Positions 26,770-36,388 of a stretch of DNA of 64,000 nucleotides are shown here, one piece after another; the stretch's first letter is position 1, and each line of letters starts with the position of its first letter. The notes beneath the pieces were generated by a model. That model saw only the letters and a list, made by a program, of their open reading frames with translations, did no database searches and was not told the origin of the DNA. This DNA comes from Chitinophagaceae bacterium (lineage in GTDB: Bacteria; Bacteroidota; Bacteroidia; Chitinophagales; Chitinophagaceae). A program made the position numbers and the translations under genes. The DNA lies in contig JADKJI010000004.1 in the NCBI GenBank assembly GCA_016721085.1, positions 186,001-250,000 of the forward strand. Reading direction: 5' to 3'.

Positions 26770-27072
26770 GTTAGGGAGGTTCAGTTACCCTAAATTTAGT
26801 GTATGTTCAGGACTATTGAAGTAGTAAGTTGTGAGTTGTAAGTAATGAGTTTTTACTCTGAAAAGATATATTTAAATACAAGTTCTTGGTAGTTTGGGGG
26901 TTTCCCGCGGATTTCAGGGATGGCGCGGATTGTTTCCTTCCACCTTTGGCGGAGGAAATATAGAGTAATTAAAATTGTAATATTCAAGATTTAGTGATTT
27001 TTGGATCAAGCCAATAGTAAGAACTCGTAACTCGCAACAGCCATACTAACCCAATCATTTGTATCTCAACAC
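26770..27072. other. Intergenic region with dispersed repeats, no gene seen
   Basis: 303 bases upstream of the trehalase gene and downstream of the DUF3179 gene. It holds an AGTAGTAAGTTGTGAGTTG low-complexity stretch (about 26820-26850) and copy 2 of the CCCGCGGAT repeat (26901-26930, matching 13611-13640). I see no open frame with coding character. Confidence 0.7.
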
Positions 27073-28221
27073 TTACTCCCCGCTATTGCGGCTTGTATAT
27101 GGATTAAACGTTTTCCAACTATGCCAAAATTCCTGATAGGCGGGAAGTGGTTTTAAGGAGTATGTTGTATCTGTTCCCTTGCCATTTATTGAAAAATGTC
27201 TGTTGTTTAAGAGAATGGTATCATTTGATATCTGGAATATTGTTTTATTGTCTGGTCTTTCGAAGGCGAAGAAGCTTTTATCATCTGCAGCCAATACAAG
27301 AAGTATTGGAAGGTTGCCGATAGTGTCATTGATGATTCTTTTCATTTTAAGGTCATTCCAATCGTATGCTTTTTTCTGATTGCCTGCTTTTACTCCGATT
27401 ATCCATGATTTGTCTTTCCATGAGAGGCTGTCCGTTCCTGTTAGTATGCTGGTGCTTTTTCCGCTTTCGTATTTTAATGTAGTATCGTAGGAGTCTTTAA
27501 AGGTGGGATCTTCCTGCATTATTAGTGAATACGGATTTAGTTTTAGCCAATTAGAAAGGGATGTTTGGGTGCTGAAATATTCGGGTAGTCGCTGACCTTT
27601 GAGCGGACCGGTAATTGCTTCTCCTGTAACCTGTCGCCACCAGCTATGGGTGGTAGCATCTTCAAACATGGCATTGAAATGATCCATTCCTACTAAACGG
27701 AATGATTCAGGATGACCGTTTACGATAGGTTCGTACACGCGACCGGTACGGCAAACGGTGCAGTAGGTTACCAGTATTGGCTTTCCGCCGATGGTATCTT
27801 TTACCTGATGATGATAGCCAAGGAATCGTATGGGATATGCTTTGGCAACATCGTTATTGACTACACCAATCACTAATCTGTTTGAATCCACCTTGTTGCT
27901 ACTGATATCAGCCATTAATAATTTCTCTGGTTGTTTGAACATCTGGTCGGCGGCCATTTGGAAGTTTGCCATGTATACAACTGCTGCTACAAGGCCAAGA
28001 GGTAATAGCAACCATCTTTTTTTGAATTGGAACCCTCTCAGTAGGCCAAGAATTATCAGCACTACGAACGTTATTCTGAAATACCAACGGAAACGATAAA
28101 GAAAATAAGCAAGGTCAATAGAATTGAATCGTTGACTACCTGGCATTGGCATTATGAAGTATACATTGGCAACTTCAAAGAGTAGAAGTCCAATCAATCC
28201 GATCCAGAATATCTTTTTCAT
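27073..28221 (-). CDS. DUF3179 membrane protein
   Basis: 382 residues. Three hydrophobic segments in the first ~110 residues, then the DUF3179 domain: AYPIRFLGYHHQVKDTIGGKPILVTYCTVCRTG in essence, with the CTVC pair and the conserved His/Tyr pattern. The domain has no known biochemical role. It begins 13 bases after the stop of the FecA-like receptor gene, same strand, so the two probably share a transcript; the CxxC could bind metal, which would fit a metal-uptake partner. That link is inference. Confidence 0.85.
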   Translation of the reverse strand: MKKIFWIGLIGLLLFEVANVYFIMPMPGSQRFNSIDLAYFLYRFRWYFRITFVVLIILGLLRGFQFKKRWLLLPLGLVAAVVYMANFQMAADQMFKQPEKLLMADISSNKVDSNRLVIGVVNNDVAKAYPIRFLGYHHQVKDTIGGKPILVTYCTVCRTGRVYEPIVNGHPESFRLVGMDHFNAMFEDATTHSWWRQVTGEAITGPLKGQRLPEYFSTQTSLSNWLKLNPYSLIMQEDPTFKDSYDTTLKYESGKSTSILTGTDSLSWKDKSWIIGVKAGNQKKAYDWNDLKMKRIINDTIGNLPILLVLAADDKSFFAFERPDNKTIFQISNDTILLNNRHFSINGKGTDTTYSLKPLPAYQEFWHSWKTFNPYTSRNSGE

Positions 28222-28234
28222 TGTTAATGGAGTA

Positions 28235-30431
28235 TTAGATTTTTATTATCAAACTTCCGGTCATGTTTCTTCCATCTGAAGGCCATACCCCTGGTCCAGG
28301 ATAAAAGGACGGGCGTTTAGTGAAATATTGATGATCGAATATATTGTTTATTGATGCTCTTGCTTCTATATAATTTGTAATATGGATGGATACGGATGCA
28401 TCACATAGTGCATATGATGGCACTCTACCTACGGCGCCTGTAGTTTTTAGAGGTTCATAGGTATTCAACGCATCAGCAAATGAAGCTCCAGTATAACTAT
28501 ACAGGAAACTTGCTGAAAGATTCCGATACCGGATGCTTGCCCCATTTCTGCTAATAAGATGTGGCACCCCTTCCACTTCATTTCCTCCGATATTAATATT
28601 GGTATTGCCAGATTTCACTACCGCGCTTTCATACCTGGAATGGAAAATGGCAGTGGAGGTATAGATAGAGAGGTAGGTTCGTTTTGCCAAAAGCCAATCG
28701 GCCTGAATGAATATCTCTAACCCTTTTGTAACTGAATTACCGATATTGGTTCGATAAGTGATGAAGTTTCCATTATTATCAGTTTGTGCTAATATGCCAA
28801 AACGGTTATTGTATCTTAATAAGAATGCATTAACATCCCACCTCAGGAATTTCCAGCTTCCCTTAGTTCCTAATTCCATATTATATCCATCAGCATCTTT
28901 TATATTGGGATCCACTTTTTCAAAAGTTGAAGAAGGGATAAGGTCTTTGAAATACATTGGGTGATAGGACTGTGACCATCCACCATAAATATCTATGAAT
29001 TCAACTGGACGGTAGTTAAAGTTGATTCCAAATAATGGGAAATGATGAGGAATAGAGACCGGTAACTGGTTGTCGGGATAGTAAATGATTTTACCGCTCA
29101 TATTTGTTTCACCCATTTCTATCCTTCCTCCCAATCCAACAGAAAGATTCTCAAATAACTGAAACCTGTTTTCTGCAAAGAGGGAGATGTTCGAGGTTTT
29201 CAGATGTACATCTCGGCCCCAACCTGGAGTTACCAATGTGAGGTCGTAATCAGACCCTGTAGTTCCTTTCCCTAATTGTCTTCTATGCAGGTCATTATTC
29301 ATGTATTGAATACCACCTGTGAGGAAACTTCTTTGATTTCCTAATTGGTATTGATGAAGTATCCTTATTTCGGAAGTGTAACTGTGAAAATTGTCGATGT
29401 CTACTTGTCTGTTATTATAGTTATTGGTAAGAAGATTGATCGTATCCTTAACGTTTGTAGGTTTATCAAACAAAACACTGCTACGATTGCCTAGTACTGA
29501 AGAGGTGGTAAATAACAGTTCTGTGTTATTTGAGATATTCCAATTTAGTGTTAGGGATGGAATATGAATGTCGGGGCTAAAATAGTTTCTGGATCTTGTT
29601 GCTTGTGTAGGGTCTACATAGAACATACTATCAGTTAAGGCACCAGGTATGCGATATCTGTATTGGGAACGGGCCCAATCCATTTTCAATGATATTTTAG
29701 TTGAAAATTGATAAGTGAGCATTATTCCCTGTGCCTCTGAACGTGTCTGATCGTTATCACGATATCCTTCCCGGGATTTTCTTTGGTAGTATGCGTAGTA
29801 ATTCAGCTTGCCAACTTGTCCACCGATGGCTGTATAGTTGCTAAGTAAGTTATATGAACCTGCTGTTGTTATATTTTCGAATCCAATTGTTTGTGCTGTG
29901 TCACCTTTTTTACTTACATAATTCAACATGCCTCCGAATTGGGCACCATATTGCAATGAGCCAGTTCCCCTCACTAATTCTATTCTTTCAATACTCTCTA
30001 AAGGCATACTGAAGTGACTGGCTGGATAGCCATACATATCTGAGTTAGTGAGTATGCCATCTTTACGGATATTGAATTCCCAACCACGATGGGGATCTAA
30101 TCCTCTTGCCGATATATTCACCTGATTACCTGATCCATCCATATCATAAACGAATATGCCGGGTACTTTGGCAAATACCTGTCTTGCTGTTTTGTTCGAG
30201 ATATCAGCAGGAGTTGTCAGTAAGTTTTTAGATTCTGTTTTCTTTCCAGAAAAATATATATGTTCCTTTTACAGGAGGAAGAGGATGTTGTGTTATTTCT
30301 TTTTGATAGGCGACAACAGTGATGCTGTCCAGTGCTTTTGTTTGCAACGTATCCTTATGTTTTGAATTTTGGGCAATAGAAGCAATTGATACAAACATCG
30401 ACAGACTTCCCCAAATGGATTTGTGTAACAT
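28235..30431 (-). CDS. FecA-like TonB-dependent receptor, one frameshift
   Basis: About 731 residues when joined. Signal peptide (ASIAQN), plug domain with KGTYIFSGKKTE, ARQVFAKVPGIFVYD and IERIELVRGTGSLQYGAQFGG, then a long beta-barrel ending in a short aromatic/hydrophobic strand. These plug motifs match Bacteroidota receptors annotated as Fe(III)-dicitrate (FecA) type. The frame breaks at A5 30250-30254: dropping one base turns YIFFWKENRI into YIFSGKKTESKN and joins the two parts. Unlike the other shifts here this is an expansion. Probable role: siderophore- or citrate-bound iron uptake across the outer membrane. Confidence 0.88.
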
Positions 30432-30539
30432 CTTATCTATTTTTAATTTTTTGATTCGTCAAACCGCACCTGTTGAGAACAACAGGTGCTTGAGTTCGAC
30501 GTACAATCATTATTAAACTACTGCGAACTAAAAACATAT

Positions 30540-32093
30540 TTAATTACCTGCTCCATCGGCCTGACCTTTCAACACCGCATAATTCCCTACATTCTTTCCT
30601 ACTACTAATCCCATATCGCAATCGCTACGATAGTGAATACCACCATAGAGTCTGGACATTGATGCTTCACTAGCCATAGCCTCATAGTCGGAGGCCCTTT
30701 CAGGAACGATATAACCAAGTATGGCTGATGCTGCTCCACTGAATGTTGAGTGCCCTGATATGTAAGAAGGGAAGTTGGGTATGCCTGTTAATGTTTTAAT
30801 AGAAGGATTTAATTGTGTTGGTCTGGGGTTGAAATAGAAATATTTTGTATCCCAGCAAACAATAGCAGCATCCATTAATGACATATTCAACAGCGCCATA
30901 TTACGGGCCCATCTAACTTCACTGAAATTTTTCTTTATGAAATCCTCAGCAGCGATTGCATCCCAATGTCCGGGAGGGGTATAGGTAGCAACTCCATCGG
31001 CCCAGAAGTGAACGATTGCTGTTTTCTCTCTTGTCGGGTTTTTTATCTGATCAAGAACTTCTTCAGTCTCTTTTCTCATCTGATCGCTTTTTACAGATGG
31101 TGGTGGTGGTGGGCGTAAAGAGACAGCTGTTAAAGAATCAAACAAGAAGGTTTTTACTTTTCCGAAAAGAGGAAGCATTGGTGGACGCTTTGGTAAATCA
31201 AGGCTATACCATGGGGTTTCACCTTTTGCAATAGCATCTGTTTCTAATTGTGTCCACTGTGCCTGGTTACCTACAGCAGCACCTGCACGGTCTCCTCTTG
31301 CTCTTGTAACGAATTTCTGAGCAACAGCTCTTCCTAATGCCTCACCGGCTTCAATATCACTTCTTACATTGGCACCTGAAATAATTCGTGCTCTTTTATG
31401 TTCTTCTGCTTTTTGTTGGATATAATCTTGGTCCCCGGGGAATAATAATTTCAATAATTCAACAGCGGCACCTGCCACAACAGCATCCTCAGATGGGTAA
31501 GATGGAAGATCAGTTTGTGGAATCAGTGATGTTATCGTTGCATCTACTTTGTATGGTGCTGCTCTGTTATAAAGTTTCTTATAATAGTAAGCAGCTACCA
31601 GTGCATCATATTGAGCAGCACTTACATAAGCATAGGCTCTTGCTGCATAGGGTGGATTGGCAAATGGAAATTGTGGATAGGCTAATGGATTAGTTGCACT
31701 TGGAATAGGATATGTATTATCTGCATTTTGGTAAGGAGGAAGATTATGTTTTGCTACAAGGTCTCTTAGTATCTCATTCCATCGTAATACTGCTCCGGCA
31801 CTCCAATACTTTACACTATTTATTTCCTCAGTGCTTAGGTTTTGTTGCCAGGTCTTTATTTCATTCACCTGTGCTATATAGTCAGGTGTTGTAGTAGCTG
31901 CAGGAGCGGCAACTGCAAATTCTGTTGGACTAGTGAGCAATACTGTTTTCCATGCACCCGCATCAATGTCTGATTTGGCAGGTTGAAGGGCTGGGATATC
32001 ATCTGTTCTTCCACTTATCGATTTAGAGCAGGCAACCACAATGGTAATCATCATTGTGATAAGTACTGCTCCGTATAAAATTCTTTTTTTCAT
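30540..32093 (-). CDS. Vanadium-dependent haloperoxidase/PAP2-type lipoprotein 1
   Basis: 517 residues. Lipobox VVAC. The active-site motifs of the vanadium haloperoxidase/acid phosphatase superfamily are present: KYFYFNPRP (KX6RP), PSYISGHST (SGH) and SRLYGGIHYRSD (RX5HXXXXD). They bind vanadate (haloperoxidase) or phosphate (phosphatase); which one cannot be told from sequence. It lies in a same-strand cluster with two barrel-like proteins and a second copy at 34248-35572. Confidence 0.9.
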   Translation of the reverse strand: MKKRILYGAVLITMMITIVVACSKSISGRTDDIPALQPAKSDIDAGAWKTVLLTSPTEFAVAAPAATTTPDYIAQVNEIKTWQQNLSTEEINSVKYWSAGAVLRWNEILRDLVAKHNLPPYQNADNTYPIPSATNPLAYPQFPFANPPYAARAYAYVSAAQYDALVAAYYYKKLYNRAAPYKVDATITSLIPQTDLPSYPSEDAVVAGAAVELLKLLFPGDQDYIQQKAEEHKRARIISGANVRSDIEAGEALGRAVAQKFVTRARGDRAGAAVGNQAQWTQLETDAIAKGETPWYSLDLPKRPPMLPLFGKVKTFLFDSLTAVSLRPPPPPSVKSDQMRKETEEVLDQIKNPTREKTAIVHFWADGVATYTPPGHWDAIAAEDFIKKNFSEVRWARNMALLNMSLMDAAIVCWDTKYFYFNPRPTQLNPSIKTLTGIPNFPSYISGHSTFSGAASAILGYIVPERASDYEAMASEASMSRLYGGIHYRSDCDMGLVVGKNVGNYAVLKGQADGAGN

Positions 32094-32122
32094 ATACTAT
32101 TATTTATAGCAGTTCTGGAATA

Positions 32123-33058
32123 TTATTTATTTCCTGTTTTCTTGAAATAGAAGGCATAGAAAGCACCAACGCTAAATGAATTGGATTGCCCCATGTTTCT
32201 TCCAGCAATGGTGAAATTGGCTCCAGCCAATGCTGATAGGTTGGTATGGAATTTAAATGTGTATTTAAGATTTGCCCCAACAGATGTTGCATTCATCCGG
32301 TTACTTGGGAATGGCATATTATTTCGCGTTATATCAAAGCCACCCAAGGTTGTCCAGTTTGTTAGAAGTGCTTCTGCCAACAAGTATTTACCACGGTATC
32401 CGGTTCTCAATTGATATTGTGCCGCATTTGGCATCTGAACTTCATTAGTGAGACGGCCCTGTGTATCGTAATATCCAGTACGATCTATTTTTACATTACT
32501 GCGAACGATATAGGAAGCAGATCCTGTAACTGTAAATCTTTTGTATTGGTAATCTACCATCGCCCTTCCTGTGAGATTTGTACTTCCTAATCCGATTGAT
32601 AGTGGAAGGAAGTCTATAACATAATTATTCAGTGGAGTAGAAACGCCGCCTAGAAGGAATAAGGAAAGTTTACTTTTTCCATATTTAATGGTTACAGGTT
32701 TCCATTTTACTGTTAAGGAGGCATCCTGAATCCCATTCATTCCATGTAATGTACCCTCAGATGCTTTTGTCCAAACATAAGGGGCTCCTATCATTACATT
32801 CAGGTTATTGGTAATTCCGTAATTAGCCATGTACATTACAGATTTTGAAGAAACGGTACCCAGGTTCTGGTTATCGCGCTTCAGTGTTCCTTCCCAATAA
32901 TTTTTCCAGGAAGAAGAGGAATACATAAGTCCGCTACAAAATTGGTTCTTGTTCATCATGATTGCATCAAAGTCTGTTTGTGCGTTTGTCTCTTTCGACA
33001 AAAAGCAGGCTGTTATACACAATAGCGTAGCTACTGTGAAAGTTTTGGCAACTCTCAT
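32123..33058 (-). CDS. Outer-membrane beta-barrel protein of unknown function
   Basis: 311 residues. Signal peptide (cleavage after SKETNA), then amphipathic strands rich in Gly/Tyr/Asn; final residues are YAFYFKKTGNK. It looks like the transporter/porin-like barrels often found next to PAP2/haloperoxidase genes in Bacteroidota. Thirty bases upstream of haloperoxidase 1, likely co-transcribed. Confidence 0.7.
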   Translation of the reverse strand: MRVAKTFTVATLLCITACFLSKETNAQTDFDAIMMNKNQFCSGLMYSSSSWKNYWEGTLKRDNQNLGTVSSKSVMYMANYGITNNLNVMIGAPYVWTKASEGTLHGMNGIQDASLTVKWKPVTIKYGKSKLSLFLLGGVSTPLNNYVIDFLPLSIGLGSTNLTGRAMVDYQYKRFTVTGSASYIVRSNVKIDRTGYYDTQGRLTNEVQMPNAAQYQLRTGYRGKYLLAEALLTNWTTLGGFDITRNNMPFPSNRMNATSVGANLKYTFKFHTNLSALAGANFTIAGRNMGQSNSFSVGAFYAFYFKKTGNK

Positions 33059-33122
33059 CTCAAATAAGTTTAAATAATAAATAGCAGTTTGAAGCTGCTC
33101 TCTTGTAGAGCAGCTACGGGCA

Positions 33123-34217
33123 TCAGAATCTTACGCTGAATCCAACATTGATAGAATAATCAGCGAAAGCGGCGTCACCATGAACATCAGTTCCATCAGC
33201 TACTGTTCTGAGTTTATCAGAATAGCTTTTGGTACGGTTACGTTCAATAGCAACAGGTACAGTTGCAAAAGCAGTAAAACTTTTGAAACGGTAGTTTACG
33301 CCTGGTTCTGCTGAAATAACATAACCAGGTCTGCGGAAACCACTGCTGCCACCGATAAGATCGCTTGAAGGAATACATTCCATGCGAATACCTGCTGATG
33401 CACTGAAACGGTTGATGTTGAAATTGGCACCACCACGAATCATGTACTGATCGGGAACACTCATTGTACTGCTGCCAAATCGTACAGCAGTGGCACTTGG
33501 TGCTGCACCACGGGAAGTAGAAACGCCGTTCTGCTCACGGGGATTGATGAGGTAATAGAAATTGCCATATACCCCAACAGTTTGGGAGAAATTATAATAA
33601 GCGTTTAATTCTGTGGTGAAACCTGTTCCTCCATCGCCCAATTGAATCGATTGGTCAACCGGTCCCAGCATAGCAGTGGTATCGTTCTTGTAAAAGAAAT
33701 CCTGTACACGATAATCGCCTGTTGCAAACTTTATCCCTAAGCCCAATTGTACATTTCCTTTTGTGCTTTTTGCAGGATTGAATAACCAGTAATTACCGGC
33801 CACTCTGATATCGCCAAGGCCGAATGCATGTGTGCTTCTTCTGGCATTTGGATTGGTGCTAGCATTCCCGTAATGTTCGTATTTGGAAGAACGGGTAAAA
33901 GCGGATATGGGAACATCGATAACCATTGACCAACGATTATTGAACTGACGAACCAAAGTAAGGTTCATAGCATGCGCCCAGTTTCTAACATCAGTTTCCT
34001 GATCTACACGTTGTTTCTGTTCTTCTTTTCCAACAAAATGACGGAAAGATTTAAAAAAACGATAGTTGGTGTTTAGTTGCCATCCTTTTGAATTATCGGC
34101 ACCAGCTTCCTGGTGAGTGCACACAGCTCCGCCTGCACGTATTGCTACGCAACCTTGAGCATTACTTTTTTGTGATGCGAGTATTAAAAAAATATATACA
34201 ACAAATAGCTTTTTCAT
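33123..34217 (-). CDS. Outer-membrane beta-barrel protein of unknown function
   Basis: 364 residues. Signal peptide (QKSNAQG), an early Cys pair (GCVAIRAGGAVC), and repeated amphipathic strands ending in VGFSVRF with the C-terminal Phe expected of barrel insertion. It lies between the two haloperoxidase-like genes, 30 bases after copy 2, and probably belongs to the same operon. Substrate unknown. Confidence 0.72.
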   Translation of the reverse strand: MKKLFVVYIFLILASQKSNAQGCVAIRAGGAVCTHQEAGADNSKGWQLNTNYRFFKSFRHFVGKEEQKQRVDQETDVRNWAHAMNLTLVRQFNNRWSMVIDVPISAFTRSSKYEHYGNASTNPNARRSTHAFGLGDIRVAGNYWLFNPAKSTKGNVQLGLGIKFATGDYRVQDFFYKNDTTAMLGPVDQSIQLGDGGTGFTTELNAYYNFSQTVGVYGNFYYLINPREQNGVSTSRGAAPSATAVRFGSSTMSVPDQYMIRGGANFNINRFSASAGIRMECIPSSDLIGGSSGFRRPGYVISAEPGVNYRFKSFTAFATVPVAIERNRTKSYSDKLRTVADGTDVHGDAAFADYSINVGFSVRF

Positions 34218-34247
34218 TTGAGTGTGTTTAGCAAGTGAGCAATAGCA

Positions 34248-35572
34248 TTACTTTTTCTTCATCCGTCTACGAGATACGGCTAGTTCTCCAACTTTCCTTC
34301 CAAACTTATTTCCATTATCGTTATCGAAACGATAGTGTATGCCACCATATAAACGTGACATTGCAGCTTCTGCAGCTGCATGACGGAAAGAAGTAAGAGT
34401 TCTGTTCTTGATACCGAATTCAAGTTGTGATGTATCGGTGAATGCGAAATTATCTCCAAAATGAGCAGTCATTGCTTCTGCAACAGCAGCACTTACAGTT
34501 CCATGTCCGCTTGTATAAGAAGGGAATGGAGGTGTTTGGATATAAGGTCTCCAATCAGCACTGATGTATTTGTTTATCACTGTTTCAGGGCGAACAAAAT
34601 TGCTGCGATATTTTTCATCCCAGCAACTAATGAATGCGTCAAACATAGTGATAGCTGTATGTGCGTAGGCGGCAACAGTGGCGTTGAAGTCAGCGCCAGA
34701 TTTTTTAGCTGCAATACCAACAACATTCATCCAGTGACCTGGAGGAGAAAATTTCTTTGTAGCGAACATCACGTGACCTGTAACATTCAACTTGAATGGA
34801 TTGTCATCCCAGAAATCTGCAATATGCTTTTGTTCTTCTGTAAGGCTGTCACCAATATTTTTCACTTCGAGCAGTGCTTTGTAATATTCACTGTTCTTAT
34901 TTGTAACATCATATACAGGGGGACGAACAGGCATACATTCTGATGCGGAATCCAGGATTAAGGTGCGTATTTCATTCCAATGAGGTTCAATCCCTGTTGC
35001 ATACATAGGGGGTGTTGGAACCCATCGGCCGGGAGTATCAAGAACAGTATAGCGAGTAGCTGTGCGAGTTTGTAAATAGTTGTCTTTCTTTGCCCAATTC
35101 AAAATCGATTTAGCAATGGTATCGGAGAAATTAATGGTGTTTGTAAGAACATCTGATGGAATACCTGCAGAATCAGCTCCTTTTTCAAAGCATCATAAAG
35201 ACCCATCATACTGCCTTCAGGGAAAGTAACCGCATTACCAACTTTTGTGAATGCCAGTAAAGCCGCAAGGGAATAATCGATTTCCTTTCCTGCTTCCGGT
35301 TTTGGAAGTTCAGGGAGGTGCTTGATTTGTCCAGCAAGTGTTTGGTAGCTGGCATCTCCTGCTACAACACACTCATAAGCTGCAATATTCGCATAAGCGT
35401 AATTGCGTGAACCGATCATTGGAGGGAAATTATTTTCCAACACTACATCGTTCAGTTTCTTTACTGTTTTGCTGTATAAGAAGGGATCATTGCTGAATTT
35501 CTTGTATTCACCTTTTGGTTGACAGCCTGAGAAAACCAATGCTGCCACTAATGCCATTGCTAAAAGTTTCAT
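34248..35572 (-). CDS. Vanadium-dependent haloperoxidase/PAP2-type lipoprotein 2, one frameshift
   Basis: About 441 residues when joined. Lipobox FSGC. Motifs KYRSNFVRP (KX6RP), PSYTSGHGT and SRLYGGIHYRFD match the vanadium haloperoxidase/phosphatase family. The frame breaks at T5 35181-35185: a sixth base turns ALKKELILQVFHQ into ALKKGADSAGIPSDV and joins both parts. Paralogue of the 30540-32093 product; shorter N-terminal domain. Confidence 0.88.
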
Positions 35573-35702
35573 TTGAGTTTCTTTTTATAAGGATGTATTC
35601 TTTCCTGATACAACGCAGGAAAAAATATTCGATAATGCATAAATAAATTGGAAGAATAACTTATCAGATAAGATAAGAATTCATGTTGGCTAAGAAAGAA
35701 AA

Positions 35703-36308
35703 CTACGCTTGCTCTGGAGGTTGCTCAGGTGAGGTGGAAAAATTATTATTCAGGAAGGCAAAGTTTGCTTCCGGATACATTGTTTTTTCTGCAAGAATTG
35801 CTGCAATAGTCCAGTCGTTCTTTTCTTGCTGGTATTCTGAAGTAATACCTTTTATAGAGAAAGTATTGGCTGGAGAAGATTTTTTACCTGAAGCTGGTTG
35901 TTGTAAATCGTTTACCAATTTAAAGAACTGGTCGCGGGCAGATTGAAGGTGCTGCTTTTCATCATTTGGTAAACATAATAATACCAATTCACCTCTTTCA
36001 ACTTTCCTTTTTACATAGTTATAATGCACGCCATCTATTTCAATGGATCCATTATAACGTTCAAAGTCTTTCCAGTCGTTATGATAAGGGAGGTTGATAG
36101 GAACACGTAATTCAATCAACTGCGATTCGTCGTAATCATTACGATCGAGTTTGGCTTCCAGCTTTGTATCAGACTGGTTTTGGAGAATATCGGAAAGAAT
36201 CCGGTATCCGTACCAGTTAAAGAACAGGATGCATAGCAATAATATGGAAGCAATTTTTTTCAAGCAGTTTGGCCTATTGAACACAAAATAAGACAAATAC
36301 ATAAACAA
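35703..36308 (-). CDS. Conserved-looking membrane-anchored hypothetical protein
   Basis: 201 residues. One N-terminal helix (about 16-33, LLLCILFFNWYGY), then a soluble domain with VPINLPYHNDWKDFERYNGSI-type sequence and a polar C-terminus. I recall similar proteins in Chitinophagaceae but know no function. It sits upstream of haloperoxidase 2 on the same strand with a 130-base gap. The first Met may not be the start; the Met two codons on is equally good. Confidence 0.65.
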   Translation of the reverse strand: MFMYLSYFVFNRPNCLKKIASILLLCILFFNWYGYRILSDILQNQSDTKLEAKLDRNDYDESQLIELRVPINLPYHNDWKDFERYNGSIEIDGVHYNYVKRKVERGELVLLCLPNDEKQHLQSARDQFFKLVNDLQQPASGKKSSPANTFSIKGITSEYQQEKNDWTIAAILAEKTMYPEANFAFLNNNFSTSPEQPPEQA

Positions 36309-36388
36309 AATAGCTGTCCCGGGACTTTTTTAATAGGAAATCCTTAGAACAGCTACTTTTTTAATATTGATAATCAAATAGTTGCAGT

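Noticed and set aside
34461..34943. 160-residue plus-strand ORF
   Set aside because: Antisense shadow of haloperoxidase 2, whose motifs are intact on the other strand.
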